Positions 14,801 to 28,900 of a DNA stretch of 64,000 bases are shown here, in pieces. Every line of letters begins with the position of its first letter. Position 1 is the first letter of the stretch. Under the pieces are notes generated by a model. The model had not been told where the DNA came from, did not search any database, and worked only from the letters and a program-made list of their open reading frames with translations. The stretch is from Hofstenia miamia (Eukaryota; Xenacoelomorpha; Acoela), in contig SCFE01000046.1 in assembly GCA_004352715.1 (NCBI GenBank), positions 154,229-218,228 of the forward strand. The letters are read 5' to 3'. The position numbers and the translations under genes are program-made.

Positions 14801-16917
14801 TTCGCAAGCATGTTTGGTGGAACGATCTCAATGTTCAATCTAACTGACACGTCAAAAACAAAAGTAAGTCCACGCATATTTATAAATAAAGTTTCATAAA
14901 TTTATGATTTATGCATAATTTGAAATATTTTTTTGAGTCTAAGATTTTTATATAAGGGGAGTTCAACTAGCGTGCTCGACAAAATGATTGGAACTCCTGC
15001 AAGTAGTTATTATATTGCGCAAACTTTATCTTGTACTGTACAAGTTTTACATCAATGTGGATGTTTGCTCAAGTCTAATTTTATTGCATGTAACTTCCCA
15101 CAATGCGCGAAGTTTTATCAACAACTACGCAAAACTTTTGTGTATCTCTAAAGGCAAGTGATAGACTTTGTTAGCTGAGTAAAAATTGTACATGTAATTT
15201 GCAAATATAAAAATACAAATTTTATTAATGTCCGTAATTTGTTGCAACTTTGCTACGCCATGATAATTTGATTTGAGATTATTCCTGATTAACCTAAAGC
15301 TCTACTTATGCTAAGGGAAAGAATTATTCCAACGACAAGTTCAGGGTAACCTCCCATAGTATCAAATGTTGTGAAACGGATAAAGGTAGAACTGTCTAAA
15401 GCAAACCAATTACAAAAGAACTAGTGAATGGTTACAGATTTTGGAGTGAGGTCTATATAATATTTATTGTAATCATTTTCAACAAGCACATGTATATGGA
15501 TTGAGGGCAACCAGACTATTCCTCGAATTCGACAATTTTCTTATACCAACCTGAGCTTTACAATGCCATGACCTTAATCTGATGTAGAATATCTGAGTTC
15601 AGGGAAAGAACATTAATGAAACTAAGTTTACATTAAATTTGGTTTTTTCAAGATGTTACTATGCTTGTTGCTATTAAGATTATAATAAAATAATAGAATC
15701 TCCGATTAATGCGTGTAGTATTTTTCGTTAGTGCCCCTTTAAGTGATTTTTTATACTTTGTCCTAACGAATCAACGTATTTAGGTAATTGTTCAAGGATT
15801 GTCTGGGCCTCAATATATAGTAGTCGACTCAATGGCTAGAAATATTTATTACACTTGCAAACATTCAAGAACGTTCGAGGTAGTTTCACATAATGGTTCA
15901 TTCAGAACTGTTTTGTTCACATTTCCTGAAAACGAGGTTCCCAATGATCTTACAATTCTCAGCGATTCATGTGAGTATAGTGTATTATGTAAAAATATTT
16001 AGGCTTGTATTTAATTTTGCTTAAGAAATATCAAATATTTTGTATTTTTCATATCTAGTGACATGCTAGTTATGCCAATTTTGACGGATCAGCATGTAAT
16101 TATACCTATATTAAAAAATGAATGTCATATGCTGTTACCATAATTTATATTAGTGGCCTGCTTAGGGGTTGTTTTAATAGTTAAATTTTGTGTGAGCATG
16201 AAATTATCTCACTATTTTATTGTTCAATCCTGGAGAATTGCAGATAGTTATAATATAAATAATGTTGATCATTGTCATTGCTTTACTCTTCTTGACCTAA
16301 TGAATTGACGTAGATAAGCAATTTATTAAATTGCCGTCGATGGTAATATCGGACCTTTGGAGTAATACTTCTGTAATTGCGCTCTTCACTCCTGAATGCA
16401 TTCAGGAAATATTGTTTATTCCATAGCGGTCAATCATCATTTCCATAAGTCGGCATTTTACATATAATAATGATCTTAAATCCTTCGTACCACAGCATCA
16501 AATTTAGGAGAATTCCGTTTTCATGACGTTAAACTGTATCTATATACTGAAGTCTCGATTATTAATATACAAACTAGATTGATGTTAAGTGAAGAGGTTG
16601 TCAACGAGTCTACTTGTTATTCAAAAGTACTCTGTAATTTCTCTTGGATAGCCTATCGAGAGCCCTCGAAACGTATCAGAAAAATCGACATAATTAGAGT
16701 GATTAAAAAATAGCAAAATATGACGCTATTCGTTGGATGGTAGTATGAAACATACGCGAAGAAAATCCCATCATTATGAAAATCTTTGTGAAAAGGACAG
16801 ACAATGCTCTGCGAAACTATAGCTTGTCGGGAGAATGATATATGACCAAAAAATAAAGTTGTTGCTTGTAAATGTAGGGTAATGTAATGCAATATAATTG
16901 GCCAGTTTATATATATG

Positions 16918-16967
<50 letters not shown>

Positions 16968-19900
16968 GATTGTTTTCTTTAGGTTCTGAAAAAAAAATCT
17001 CTATCAAATCCAATGCAAAATCAAACGTCACCAAAATGTTATTTACAGTTACAGTTATATTTATTTTAACGACATTCCCTGATCAAATGCACTTCGCATT
17101 TTTTACAAATACATTGAAGAGACCTTTATGGGATTTTGATAGTGTGTATCAGAAAATAACTACCTTGCTGGTTCTGACAAACGTTGGAGTGAATTTCTTT
17201 GTATATCCTCTCACTAATTCTCATTTCAAGTCTTCCGCAATGAAGCTAATAAAACATTCTTAATTATCATAATGGAGTTAGACAAAAGCCCTAAAATAAT
17301 ATTTGCATTTTTAAAATTTAGATCAAACCTTTAATTTTATTCCTTACAGATTTTGAAATGAATTAGTCACTCTAACATATATCATTCAATGTTTTTATGT
17401 ATTAATGTATCAATTTCACAAAATCTAGTNTCAAGGGAGGATTTTTGATTGATATATTTCTAGTAATATATTGATTTTAAATTACAGAAATTGACACACT
17501 TATTAGATTGCACCTCCTTGGTTTTATTAAAATTATTTAGGGGAAATATACATCGGAGTGACTGTTAAAAATTCTAATACAAAAGGTTTAATTAAAAAGT
17601 TCGCTATTGAGGGTCAATTTCCGCATACATTGGTAGAACTTCGAAATGCACCGTTGGGGCTGACTTCGCATTTATCGAATATTTATTGGATAGACTCTGA
17701 AAACATCAACTATTGTGATTTCAAAGATTGTAAAGTTAAGGTATGTATTATAAAGATTAGTTTTCAATTATATTGAACGTTTGTCATTTCTCTGATTATT
17801 TGCAGATTTGACAAGCCACTTCATAACTATTTATTCAAATGACTACTTAATTACCAAAACCATTTTCACTCAGAATTATGTAACAACTAATTTATTTGTT
17901 GTGAAATATCATCAGACTTTTCAATGAGCCGAGGTGAGCCGATCTTAAGCACTGCATTCTATATGCAACAAGCCCAAAACGCGCCTTTTTCAGGCAATAT
18001 TAGAGAATTTTAGTCCCAATATTCTTATTGTTTCATTTAATATAGGGGAGACACGTGTACCTTTTGCATTTCTCAAGACACTTATGTGTACAGACTAACT
18101 TAGTACATGGATATATGTCCAAGAGTTAATAAATGTTCGTCCATAGCTATTTTTCAAACATATTGATTTTTATCATTGTAGAAACAAAAATTAGATTTCT
18201 ACTACTATTATTATTTTTTGTTATGAAATAAACTTAGTTATTACTTTAATATATGTTCTGCACTCATTAACTTCCTGTGCTGATTTTACAGTGTCATTCT
18301 AGTGCTACACAATGGGTAACACATTTATAGTGCCATATTGCCCTTACATTGTGGGATCGTTTCTATTCTACTTGGTTTAAGCTTTATTCCTTTAGCCTGT
18401 GTTTTATGAAAGTATTAGAAGTTACTGTTTTTCTATTTTACAGCTTTAAAGCTCAACTTTTATATACTTAGTTAGTGTTACAATCAGATTTGCTTTTCAA
18501 TGCGCAAATAAAACTGTCTGGGGGTCATGGTATCCAGTCTCAAATATTTTGGGTACCATTATCTCTCTTCAGATATATATGATGATGGCTATATTTTATC
18601 TAATTAAGTGTTGCTTCGGTACACATTGATGGTTAACATTAGTACAATAATACAACTGAGATATTTTAAATTTGTGTTTGTTGAACCGAATTTTAAACAA
18701 GGGGGTCTTTGTACCCGTGTTTCCTCTACGTTTTCTGTTTCTTAGTCTTTTTTTAAATGTAAAAAAAATTGAGCGCAAGATATTTCAAGAACTTATCGAG
18801 CAAAAACGTATCTCGAACCAGCCGAGCAGAGTATTCTTAAAATAAAGCGAGCCGATCGAGCTTTAAAGTTTCGACTCTTTCACAAGTCTGAATAGTGTTG
18901 AAAGTTATTAATATTGTAACTAGTATGTGAACTATTTAGTTTTTTTGGATATTTGACTGTTAATTCATTTGTTTTAGCAACTAAGCCCTTTGAACAACGG
19001 AATGAAATCAACTCTTATTACCGTAGATTCGTTTTTTATTTACGCCGTAGTCTCCAAAGGTGATGATGAAAACTTCATTCTGCAATACAATATTGACGAC
19101 AAAGAAAAGTCTCCGGTGAAATTTCACTCCGTTTACAGGCCTTACACCGCAGTCGCAACTTACAACATTGATGATGTTTTAGGTAGACAATTACCTATAC
19201 TAAACGATTTAATTCATTTATATCCATCTTGCTTGGATATCCGTTTTCTGGTTATCCAGCTGCTCCAATATTAGTTTTTAGTTTGTTCCATTCATTTTTT
19301 GCCATCAAGGCGGCCCCTTTTAGATGAATAAATTCCACCAGTCTCGTTTACTGCTGACTATTCTATGCTTATTTCGCTTAATTTTCTGTGTTATTAAGAG
19401 CTAGATTTCATAGACATATACAATTTAGACTATCCGGCCTTTTCGAATTATCTGGCCAATTTTCCGAAGTCATCCATTCAGTATGGGCCGCATAATGTAG
19501 GATGTATTGATTATTCAACCCCCAACTGCCGTTGTTTTTGTCGACCTAAAAATTTTTTTGATTTATTAATTTTTAATTTCAAAATCAAACATTAAAAGCA
19601 ATAAGTAATCCCAATCGATCTTTTCATGAACATTGCAAAATAGCAAATTAACCAACATTAATTATTTTAACCCTCCGAACATCTCCAAAATTCAAAGCAG
19701 CAGCGCATAAAAAATGTCAAATATGCTTCTTATCCATTGAATTTTCGTGAAAATATATTTGATCACTGAACAGAAGCCACTTACAGCCCAGGCATGTACA
19801 ATTAAATTCTGTTTAAGGCCAATTTTATTCCTTCTGAAACAAATGCTTTAAAAGAGGTGCTTCCAAATATGTCACGTTCTCTGTTCGTCGTCCCAAGAAA

Positions 19901-22900
19901 CATTCAGTCGTTTTTAATCGGTCTTGGCCATCTGCTAATTTCCTCCTGATCCCCCCCTAAACTGGTATTGATTTTTTTCTCCCTCCAAGCGTCAATAAAT
20001 CTCTGCTGTCTTTCCTCTTCGCTGATCCTTTCTCTCACTTTCCTTACTTATCCATCTGCTCTGTAACTTCTAATCCTGTTCTTGCCTTCCTCCATTCTTC
20101 CAACATTCTCTTCCTGTAACCCCTCTCATCTGGCCTGCTTCTTCTGTAACACTCCAATGCTGTTCTGTTCTGCTCATCTGTCCACTTATGCCGTTGTCCA
20201 TTGGTCTGTGTGGAGTCCGCCTGTTGTCCGGAGATTCTTCGCACCCTCTGACCATTGAAGGCCTGCCGGGGACTGAGGGCCTTTGCTCTATCATGACTTC
20301 TCATCAATGTTATATTGTGTTTGATTTTGGACTCACATTCTCCTAGGAAGTTGCCAACCAAGGCTTTAGAGTGCTTCCTACCCTGTGAGCTAAGTCATCC
20401 AGTTTGCTAACCACGATCACAGTTGCTTAACCTCAGCTTACCAATCTGCGTCTCTACCAACTGGGCTACCTGCCCACATTATTATTATTATTATTATTTA
20501 AGGCGTTTGTTTTTAACAGATATTTACCACAATCCAACTGCAAGTGCACTTTTCATGCTACCAAGACAGATTTCACCTACATGTATATGCAGAGATGACT
20601 AAGCATATACTTTTGTAAAATTTATAGCAAGAAATGATTTGAAATATTGTTTTTTTATAAAATAGAAGTATTTTGATTTAAATTTTAAAATAGCATTAAA
20701 ATATTAAATAGCAAAAATAATGTTGAATTTCAATTAAGATGATGATGTATTCCATTTGTCTATGTGAGTGGTGAAATATGGTGAGCATTGCATTTGAAAG
20801 AAATTAATTTCCTTGTATTGAAAAAGCAATTTTGAAATGTTGATGCTATGAAAGAAGCTGTATAATTTTTCTTAGTTTTTTTCAAAAATTAATTCCTCTC
20901 AAAGCTTTTATCTGGAGGAGTGCATTATCAATAATTTTTTTATAAATTCTAAAAAATCAATTGTTTATGTTATTATTTAAAAATAATATTAATTTTACGC
21001 TTTGAAAACTGCAATAGTTTATTTTAAATGTTAAATTCAGCCAGGCCACGTTACCTGGTTTCGNTACTCGAGGTGGAGGTTGTTTATCAGGACGTATCCA
21101 GGGCTTTGTTCGTTTTTTGTTCAGATACAGACACCACTTTTCATCTTTTGTGAGTATTCTGGAAAGAAAAGACTGATGTTGCCTTGTGGCAGCTTGGTGT
21201 GGAAAATAGTGATGCCGAAATTGAAACTGGCTTTGTTTCTGATTATCGGTGAGGATAAAAGTATGTGGCGGAACTGATTGTTTCTATCGACTTGGCAGTG
21301 CATCTAAAAAAAGAAAAATATAGATTTTACTTTGTATAATACGTGTTGTTGACGTTACTATGCAAGGTACACTCACGCACAATTGTTATTGATGTCTAAC
21401 ACGTACTAGGCATGCACTGTAAATAAGAAAACAATCAATATATTTCATGCGAACGAACTTATTTGACAACATAATAGATCGATCTATGACAATTTTTGTG
21501 CATTGGATTGGATATGATCCACGGGAACCTAGGTTCCCTTTATCAAGCCATANTGATGATGTATTCCATTTGTCTATGTGAGTGGTGAAATATGGTGAGC
21601 ATTGCATTTGAAAGAAATTAATTTCCTTGTATTGAAAAAGCAATTTTGAAATGTTGATGCTATGAAAGAAGCTGTATAATTTTTCTTAGTTTTTTTTCAA
21701 AAATTAATTCCTCTCAAAGCTTTTATCTGGAGGAGTGCATTATCAATAATTTTTTTATAAATTCTAAAAAATCAATTGTTTATGTTATTATTTAAAAATA
21801 ATATTAATTTTACGCTTTGAAAACTGCAATAGTTTATTTTAAATGTTAAATTCAGCCAGGCCACGTTACCTGGTTTCGCTTATTTTCAAAAGTTGACTAT
21901 AACAAGGCAAAGTACATTACGTTTAGTTCAATTTTTTGCTTTGACAAAATCAATTTAAAATTGTTTTTTTAACGTTTTCCAAATTCTGCCTACAGATCTG
22001 ACACGCCTGGTGAACAAAATACCTTTTACTGAGGGAATGGACTTACCTATTGAATAGCCAACCATTTTTCATTATTTTAGTTTATTATAATTTAGAATCG
22101 GGGCATTGCAGGAAACACAACTGCTCACATCTTTGTGTTCGCTCGGTAGAAAGCAGCTCTGAATACAAATGTCTTTGCCCGTTATTATATGAAATGGCGG
22201 TTGGTTCTCAAACTAAATGTGTTCCAAAGGTGATTCTTGCATTTATATATATATTAATGATTAAATTTATTTTGATTTTATTGTATTGTTATTTAATGGA
22301 CACTTTATGTTCATAAACCTTTGCTCTTGCTTTAACTTAAAACCCTTATTTTAGATTGCTGATGTTGGCGTATTTTCCTCTGGAGTTGCCTTGTATGCAA
22401 TGGATCTTTCTGCGACTTATCACGTAACAAGTTTCTTGCTCAGTGTGGAAAGTGTTGTCTACTTTGACTATGATCCCATTGAACAAGAAATCTACTTCTT
22501 CAATTCAAGTTTTTTCCTTCTAGTGCAACCCATTTCAGGAATTGGAAAGCAGAGAATTGTAACACAAGTTCGGGGAAATCCAGTCACTGGCTTTGCCATT
22601 GATTTTTTGGGTTAGTTCTTTTTCATGATTTAATCCAATTGAATGTTTTACTTTTTAATAACATTTCTATTCATTCTGATATTAAACGAAAACAACAACT
22701 ACTCTTTTCGAATGTTTTGACTGATCTTTCAAAATTCAGAATGACATCGGGTTCTTGATGTAGGGCTTCGAGTCAGGTTCGGGTTCAAATTAATATTAGC
22801 CACCATTCGATTTGAGAAAAATCCAAAATGTGAAGTATGTTTACTTTATCAGAAAATTACTGATAGTATTCATCATTTGAATGGTGAGAGATCGAAGTCG

Positions 22901-25900
22901 TTAAATATTGCGAATCAAAGCCTACATTCGGGTCGGGTTCGGGTAGTGAATATTCAGTTCGACTCATATTGTCACTTTCTATTTCAAAAGAGGACATCAT
23001 ATAAAAAATTTGACAATTGCAAATTCGAGATAATTATCAACAAGATTAGAGGTATATCAAATTTGTTGTTGATTTTTTTTGTGAATACCTAGTCAAGTAG
23101 TAAACGAAAGTTCTTATTGGGTAAATTTAACAATGCGGTCGTTTTAAAGTTAAAGAATTTGTAACTCAAAGTTCCTCAAGTTAATTTAACTTATATATTT
23201 TTGTTTCTTAAAAACTGAATTTAATTCCCAAACTTCGCGTTATTTTCAAGTTCATTATCGGAAAGTTTTATGACAACTATTGTGATGATTAACACCCATT
23301 TCGCTAATTAAACTGACAAATGCGTGGTTTCATAGCCCAGTGGATTTTTGTAAATGTTATTTTCATTTATTTAAAATATTTTAAAATTTTGTATTGATAT
23401 TTCTCAGACGGCAGGTGGTCATTGCGTAGAAAATTTTAATGACCGGATGTAGAATTTCTTTTTATATAAAATTTTTATTGTTACCATTTATTTTAAATTT
23501 TGTTGTTTTTTGTACTACTTACTATAGAATGAAGTATATTTCATATTTTCTTGTTATTTTCAATTTTTGGAGAATTATTTCTGTCAACCTAAAAGCAATA
23601 CAATAGAAAACTAAATTTAGTATTTGTGGAATGTTTGAATACTATATTTTACACTAAGCTTTTATTGATACACTACACGGTAATCCAACCTTGAAATGAA
23701 TTCAGAATGGTTTTAATACGCTTCTCAAATTTGTCATTTGCAAGCAAACAGTTGTTTTTGAATGATATTAATCGCATTTGCTTTCTAGTGACGCATTCTT
23801 CACAATGCCTTCTGCCGACTATTTGTTACCATTTTGAATGCCTGAAAAATTTTACCTTTAAAATCCATCCTTCAAAAAATATGTGATTCTATTAATGATT
23901 ATAACGAATACTCTATTCTGAGTACAAACTATGCTTAGCAAAATGGACGCACCTTTAATTCTAAAAAATTCTAAAATTGATTTGTTCATTTAAGTTTTAA
24001 TTTTTACATATGACTCTACAATCATAGAATTTTGGCTTTGCTGTTAATTTATGAAAAAATATGTATATTTTTTCTAACTTTTAAATTGGCCAGCTTAATT
24101 TATATTAAACGATCACTCACCGAGGCACATTTTGGATTTTTTATTGTAGTCTCAAGTCCCAAACTTCTATTTTTAAATAAATTGCACCTGATGGAATCTA
24201 GCCCTTGCTTTCTATAATGATTTCATTAAATATTATAATTTTGTGTAACGTTTTGAGGAACAGAATCTTTTTGAAATAATTTTTCTCACATTAATTAGCA
24301 TGTTTCATTCCATTGGTCAAGATTCACCTCTACACATGTTGAATATTAGTCTTAGTGATATACGGACACATTTTTCCCCAATTGCTAGGTTCCTTCTCTC
24401 TCTAATTACCCACCTGATCATTCAAGACTAAAATTCTTCTTTTCTTTACGAAAGCCTAGTCCATACTGCAATCTATTTGTAAATTTTGTTCTAAGAATAT
24501 GTGTTCTAAGTGGAAAGAGGTTCTCGAAAATAGACTACTTAAGTAGATGCGTAATAAGAAAAAATAGGTAACGCTTAATTGCCGATGGATACATTTATTT
24601 CAATTGCTTGATTATTTGAAAGTATTCATTTTTCTATCGGTTTTAATATTATCAGCTATTGCCATAATGGATTTTTTTTACCTTACCATATTTTCTCTCT
24701 GCAGCCAAACGAAACATAAAAAATGTGGTACATGGAGAATGCAATTATGAATGAGTGGTTAATCTAAAAAGCGAAGTCGCGGTTTTTATCAAAAGCGAAT
24801 TTTTTTAATGAAGATAAAATATTTCAGGTTTTTCGAAATATTGTATTGAATATATCAACATGTAGTGAAAATGAGGCAAGCGAACACCTCTATCTGAGGT
24901 TCTATTCTTTGATTAGGTTCACAGGAATTTTAAACGAAATTGAGATGCCAGAGAACAGCACAATTTATTCAAAATAGTTATTTACTATTTGGGGTGTTTA
25001 TTTTGGCATACTCACACCAATTAAACTTTAGTGTTTGAATCCCTATGCAGTAAACTCGATTGCCCGAGTACTTCGGAGTCATTTTCAAAGTTAATTGTGG
25101 CATGTTTTAAACAGGATCTGTTTAAAACATGTTTTAGACACACTTTAAACAACTGTTTTTTGCAGTGTTTTTTAAACGTTTTTTTTCAAATGTATATAAG
25201 AAAGTTTAGAAAATAAATTTTGGGTTTTGGACATTCGTAATTTTATAACCGATTTTCCCCCGTATGTAAAAAGAAAAATGAATGTTGATAAGTTTATCAT
25301 AATTCAATGTTTGCCGCTATATGTGATTTTTGCAAAATTTTCGTGCCTTGAGCTGGTACTGTCTAAAAGCAAAAAACATTATTTTAAAAGTTTAAAACGT
25401 TGTATTTCTACAAAATACATTTTTTGCCAATTCTGATAATGGATTTGTTCGAAAAATTTAATTAGCCAAAAAATTCAAAGCAAGATATTTGAGTATTTTA
25501 GTCAACGGAAATGTATGTAGATACATGTGTTTGGATCATTATCTATTTTAAATCCATCTAAATTTCATCTTTCATCTTTAATTTTTGTTTCAAATATTTA
25601 TTGTTTCATTACCGTATGTTTATTTAATTATATACTAAAATATGAAGGCGAATAATTAATATGCATTTTAACAATTATTTTCGATAAGGAAGTCCGAGAA
25701 AAGTTTGCCCGAGTCTCAACAGATGAACTAATTCCCATGTCGACTGTGATCATAATACGTCATTAATTCATACAACCAATTACCATTTCTATGTACAATT
25801 CATATATTCTCTGCTCCATTGCTAATGCAATAACGCGTTATTTCATTGATTTCCAATACTTCGATTTGCAATGTAAATAAATAGTTGATTTTATTCAATA

Positions 25901-28900
25901 ATACATTTACATTTGGCTGTATCTCTTAAAAACGTTATTAACATACAACTTTATAAATGTGCAAGTTCTAATTACCTCATTCTTAAATTTTTAGATAAGA
26001 ATGTAGTTGCTTTATACGTTCAACATCTAACAAATTTTTCAATGTAAGCAGGAGATGTTCTCTAAAATACATTGAAGATCGACGATTCTTATATGAATAC
26101 TTCTGTAAAATATTTGTGTAGTAAACGTCTTTTAATGGACGTAAAATAAAACTGCATCTATACTAATTGTATTGTTTTGCAGTCCGTGAAACTTTTCTAT
26201 CTAGAAAGTATTCTTGAATTGCAATCATTTAAAAAGCAACTAAGAATTATACTAAATTGGACGTATTTACATGTGGTATGCGATAACTCCAACATTATTT
26301 TGGAGACCGGATAATGTTTTCATGATAATAATAATATTGTGAAATTGTATCATTGCAAATTTTTTTTTTGAAAGAACATAAACAAACTTTCTATAACATC
26401 AACATATTTATACAGTAAATTCAATATTCAATAGTCTATCTGAACATCATATGAATCACTAAGATGCGTCCATCAAGCTTAGAACTTCACTAATGTGAAA
26501 ATTTTTAAACATTTGTTACATTAATATGACGTTAAATATTAAATCGTAATTAGCAGTGTTCCAATTTAGGTCGCAACTTATATTGGGCAGTAAGAGAGAC
26601 TGGAATATTCGTGTCAAAGATTGATGGCACAAACACAAAGATTTTGTATGCTGGGCAAGAAGAAAATAATGTTTGTCAACTCTACAATCCCACTTCGCTC
26701 ACAATCACGCGATCGGGGTAATTAAACCATTTTTTTCATTAACTCAAATTCGCTAACATTTCATTAGATGAATGTGCTTCCAAATATCTTATTGGTAAAC
26801 TATCTCTCTTAAAATTTTGTCTATTTGACGTCTATTTGCTATTTATATCAAAATCTCATTTTAAGAACTCAAAGCATACTATTAGTTTTAAACATTGACT
26901 TATTAAAACTGTGTAATTGGAGCTATTCAACTATTTGGAATATTAATTTCCAACCAAAACCGGTCACATTTCGAACTACGAATTCGATATTGCATAGTGA
27001 AATTGTTCGAAATGCTTTGGTTTTTGTAGTTTGGTATATGTTGAATCCTGTTACGGAATAAATGTTGTATAAAACTAATTGTTTTTGCAGGGATTTAATT
27101 GGTCAAACCTTGATTTCGAAAAAGTACTTTATGTTATTGACAAGAAATATCATAATTTAGATGAAATTTGGGCTTTTGTCAGATTGCAAATATCTAGTCT
27201 AGTATTTATTTAGATATTTGTATTACGTTGAAGACTGTAGTGGGCAGAACAGTATTGCTAAGATGTCTTTAAATGGAGACTTTCACAAATACATTATTGG
27301 CGACCCCACGAAAATTCACTCGTTGGCAATGAACGATAATAAACATCTTCTCTACTTCATGGCAAATGAGGTTAAAAATTTATTCTGTCAATACATGTGG
27401 AAGCCGCATTTTGAATTCACCTTAAAAGATGGTTCAAATTTCATTGATTCAGAACTAGCCTCATTCTGGCATTGGGCTTTGATAAAATACCAGTTTAATA
27501 TACTGTTTCAACATAAACCAATATCTTATATTTTCCTTATTAGGCATTTCAAGTAGCTTTCTTACTTGTCTTGTAAACTCTGCTTATATACGTTTCAAAT
27601 TATTTTTTGTGAGAACGATGTTTATATAAGGCAAGAAGGTTTACTAAATGACTGATTTATTTAACTTTCTAGAACTTAAAGTGCAATTGAAAATATAACT
27701 CTTGCCAAAAATGCTTTATGCTTCCATCCATTAACAGTCATAGTAGGCAGTCTTGACTGTTGCTGCAGGAGTTAAGTTTATGTGAAAGACAGTAGTATAC
27801 TCGATTTGTACGTAATGTTGAAATTTTTCACATTTTAAAATTCTTTTATATTTTTGTACAATATTGGGCTTGATTTTTCAAATATTTAAATATTTTACTT
27901 AAAATTCAGAGCTTGGCATCCAAATTTTGAAATCCAATCTCATTATTTTGAATCAATTGTAGTTCTTGTTTAAATTAGTTTGCAAAAGTGTAGTTAATAA
28001 TTGTATTATCATTTATGAAAATCTGGTTTAATTTTAATAATGCAGTGATAACTCTTTTTAAGGGCAATATCTGCGCGCATAAGGTTTTTCATTAAAAAAT
28101 TAATATCTGTCTACAACTGCAGTTATACTAATGACAGCATGACACTTTTACAATCACTCGAATGTTGGGATAATTTTTTATTTGTTGGCATATTTCTCAT
28201 CGTTGGGAACTGTGTTTACTCTTAGTTCAGTCTGTAGTAATTTACTCAAGAAATGATCGCTTTGATTGTTCTACTTTGGAAATCAACGCCACCTGAGAGT
28301 AATTCCACGACTACCATCGAAATTTCCCACTTTAATTTAAATGATTTTCAACTGTCACTTACACTATAATTAAGCAAAGTTTATTTACATTTCATTCGAT
28401 TATTTTATTCCAAGCATTCATTGATATCAATTTGGTTTTTTAGATGATCATAAATTATGCACCTTTTAAGTGTACAAAAATTGAACCCACAGTTTTATAG
28501 TTATAGCAATTGGTTTGCAATTATTTTGCCAATGTGGACTTAAGGATTACAGTTAGTTGCAGACGCTGTCTTAGAAAATTTTGAACAGGCCAAGAGCGGT
28601 TCAAATTCTTTTTCCTAATCATATTTTGCAAAAGTGCAATGATTTTTGAGGTTCTTCACAAAACTTTAAACTTTATACAGTGCTCGGAATAAATCTCAGT
28701 ACATTGACCTTGACAAATTATTTTGGCAATTTTAAACGCTATGGCTTTGATGTTTAGCACTGGGCACATTTGATGAAAACTGGATTTCTGATTAAAAATT
28801 TAAGTGTAAATTTGAATTCTCAGTGCCAAATTTGAGCCTAGTGCTAAAAATCGAAGTTATTGTGTTAATAAATGCAGAAATAATTTGTGAAGATATTTAT

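Noticed and set aside
21080-21277. Possible extra propeller exon (TPLFIFCEYSGKKRL...)
   Set aside because: No YWTD motif, it is not needed for phase, and it lies in the segment bounded by ambiguous bases.
27371-27556. Continuation of exon 13 to the stop
   Set aside because: It would terminate the receptor in propeller 3. Splicing at 27370 restores frame and blade spacing into exon 14.
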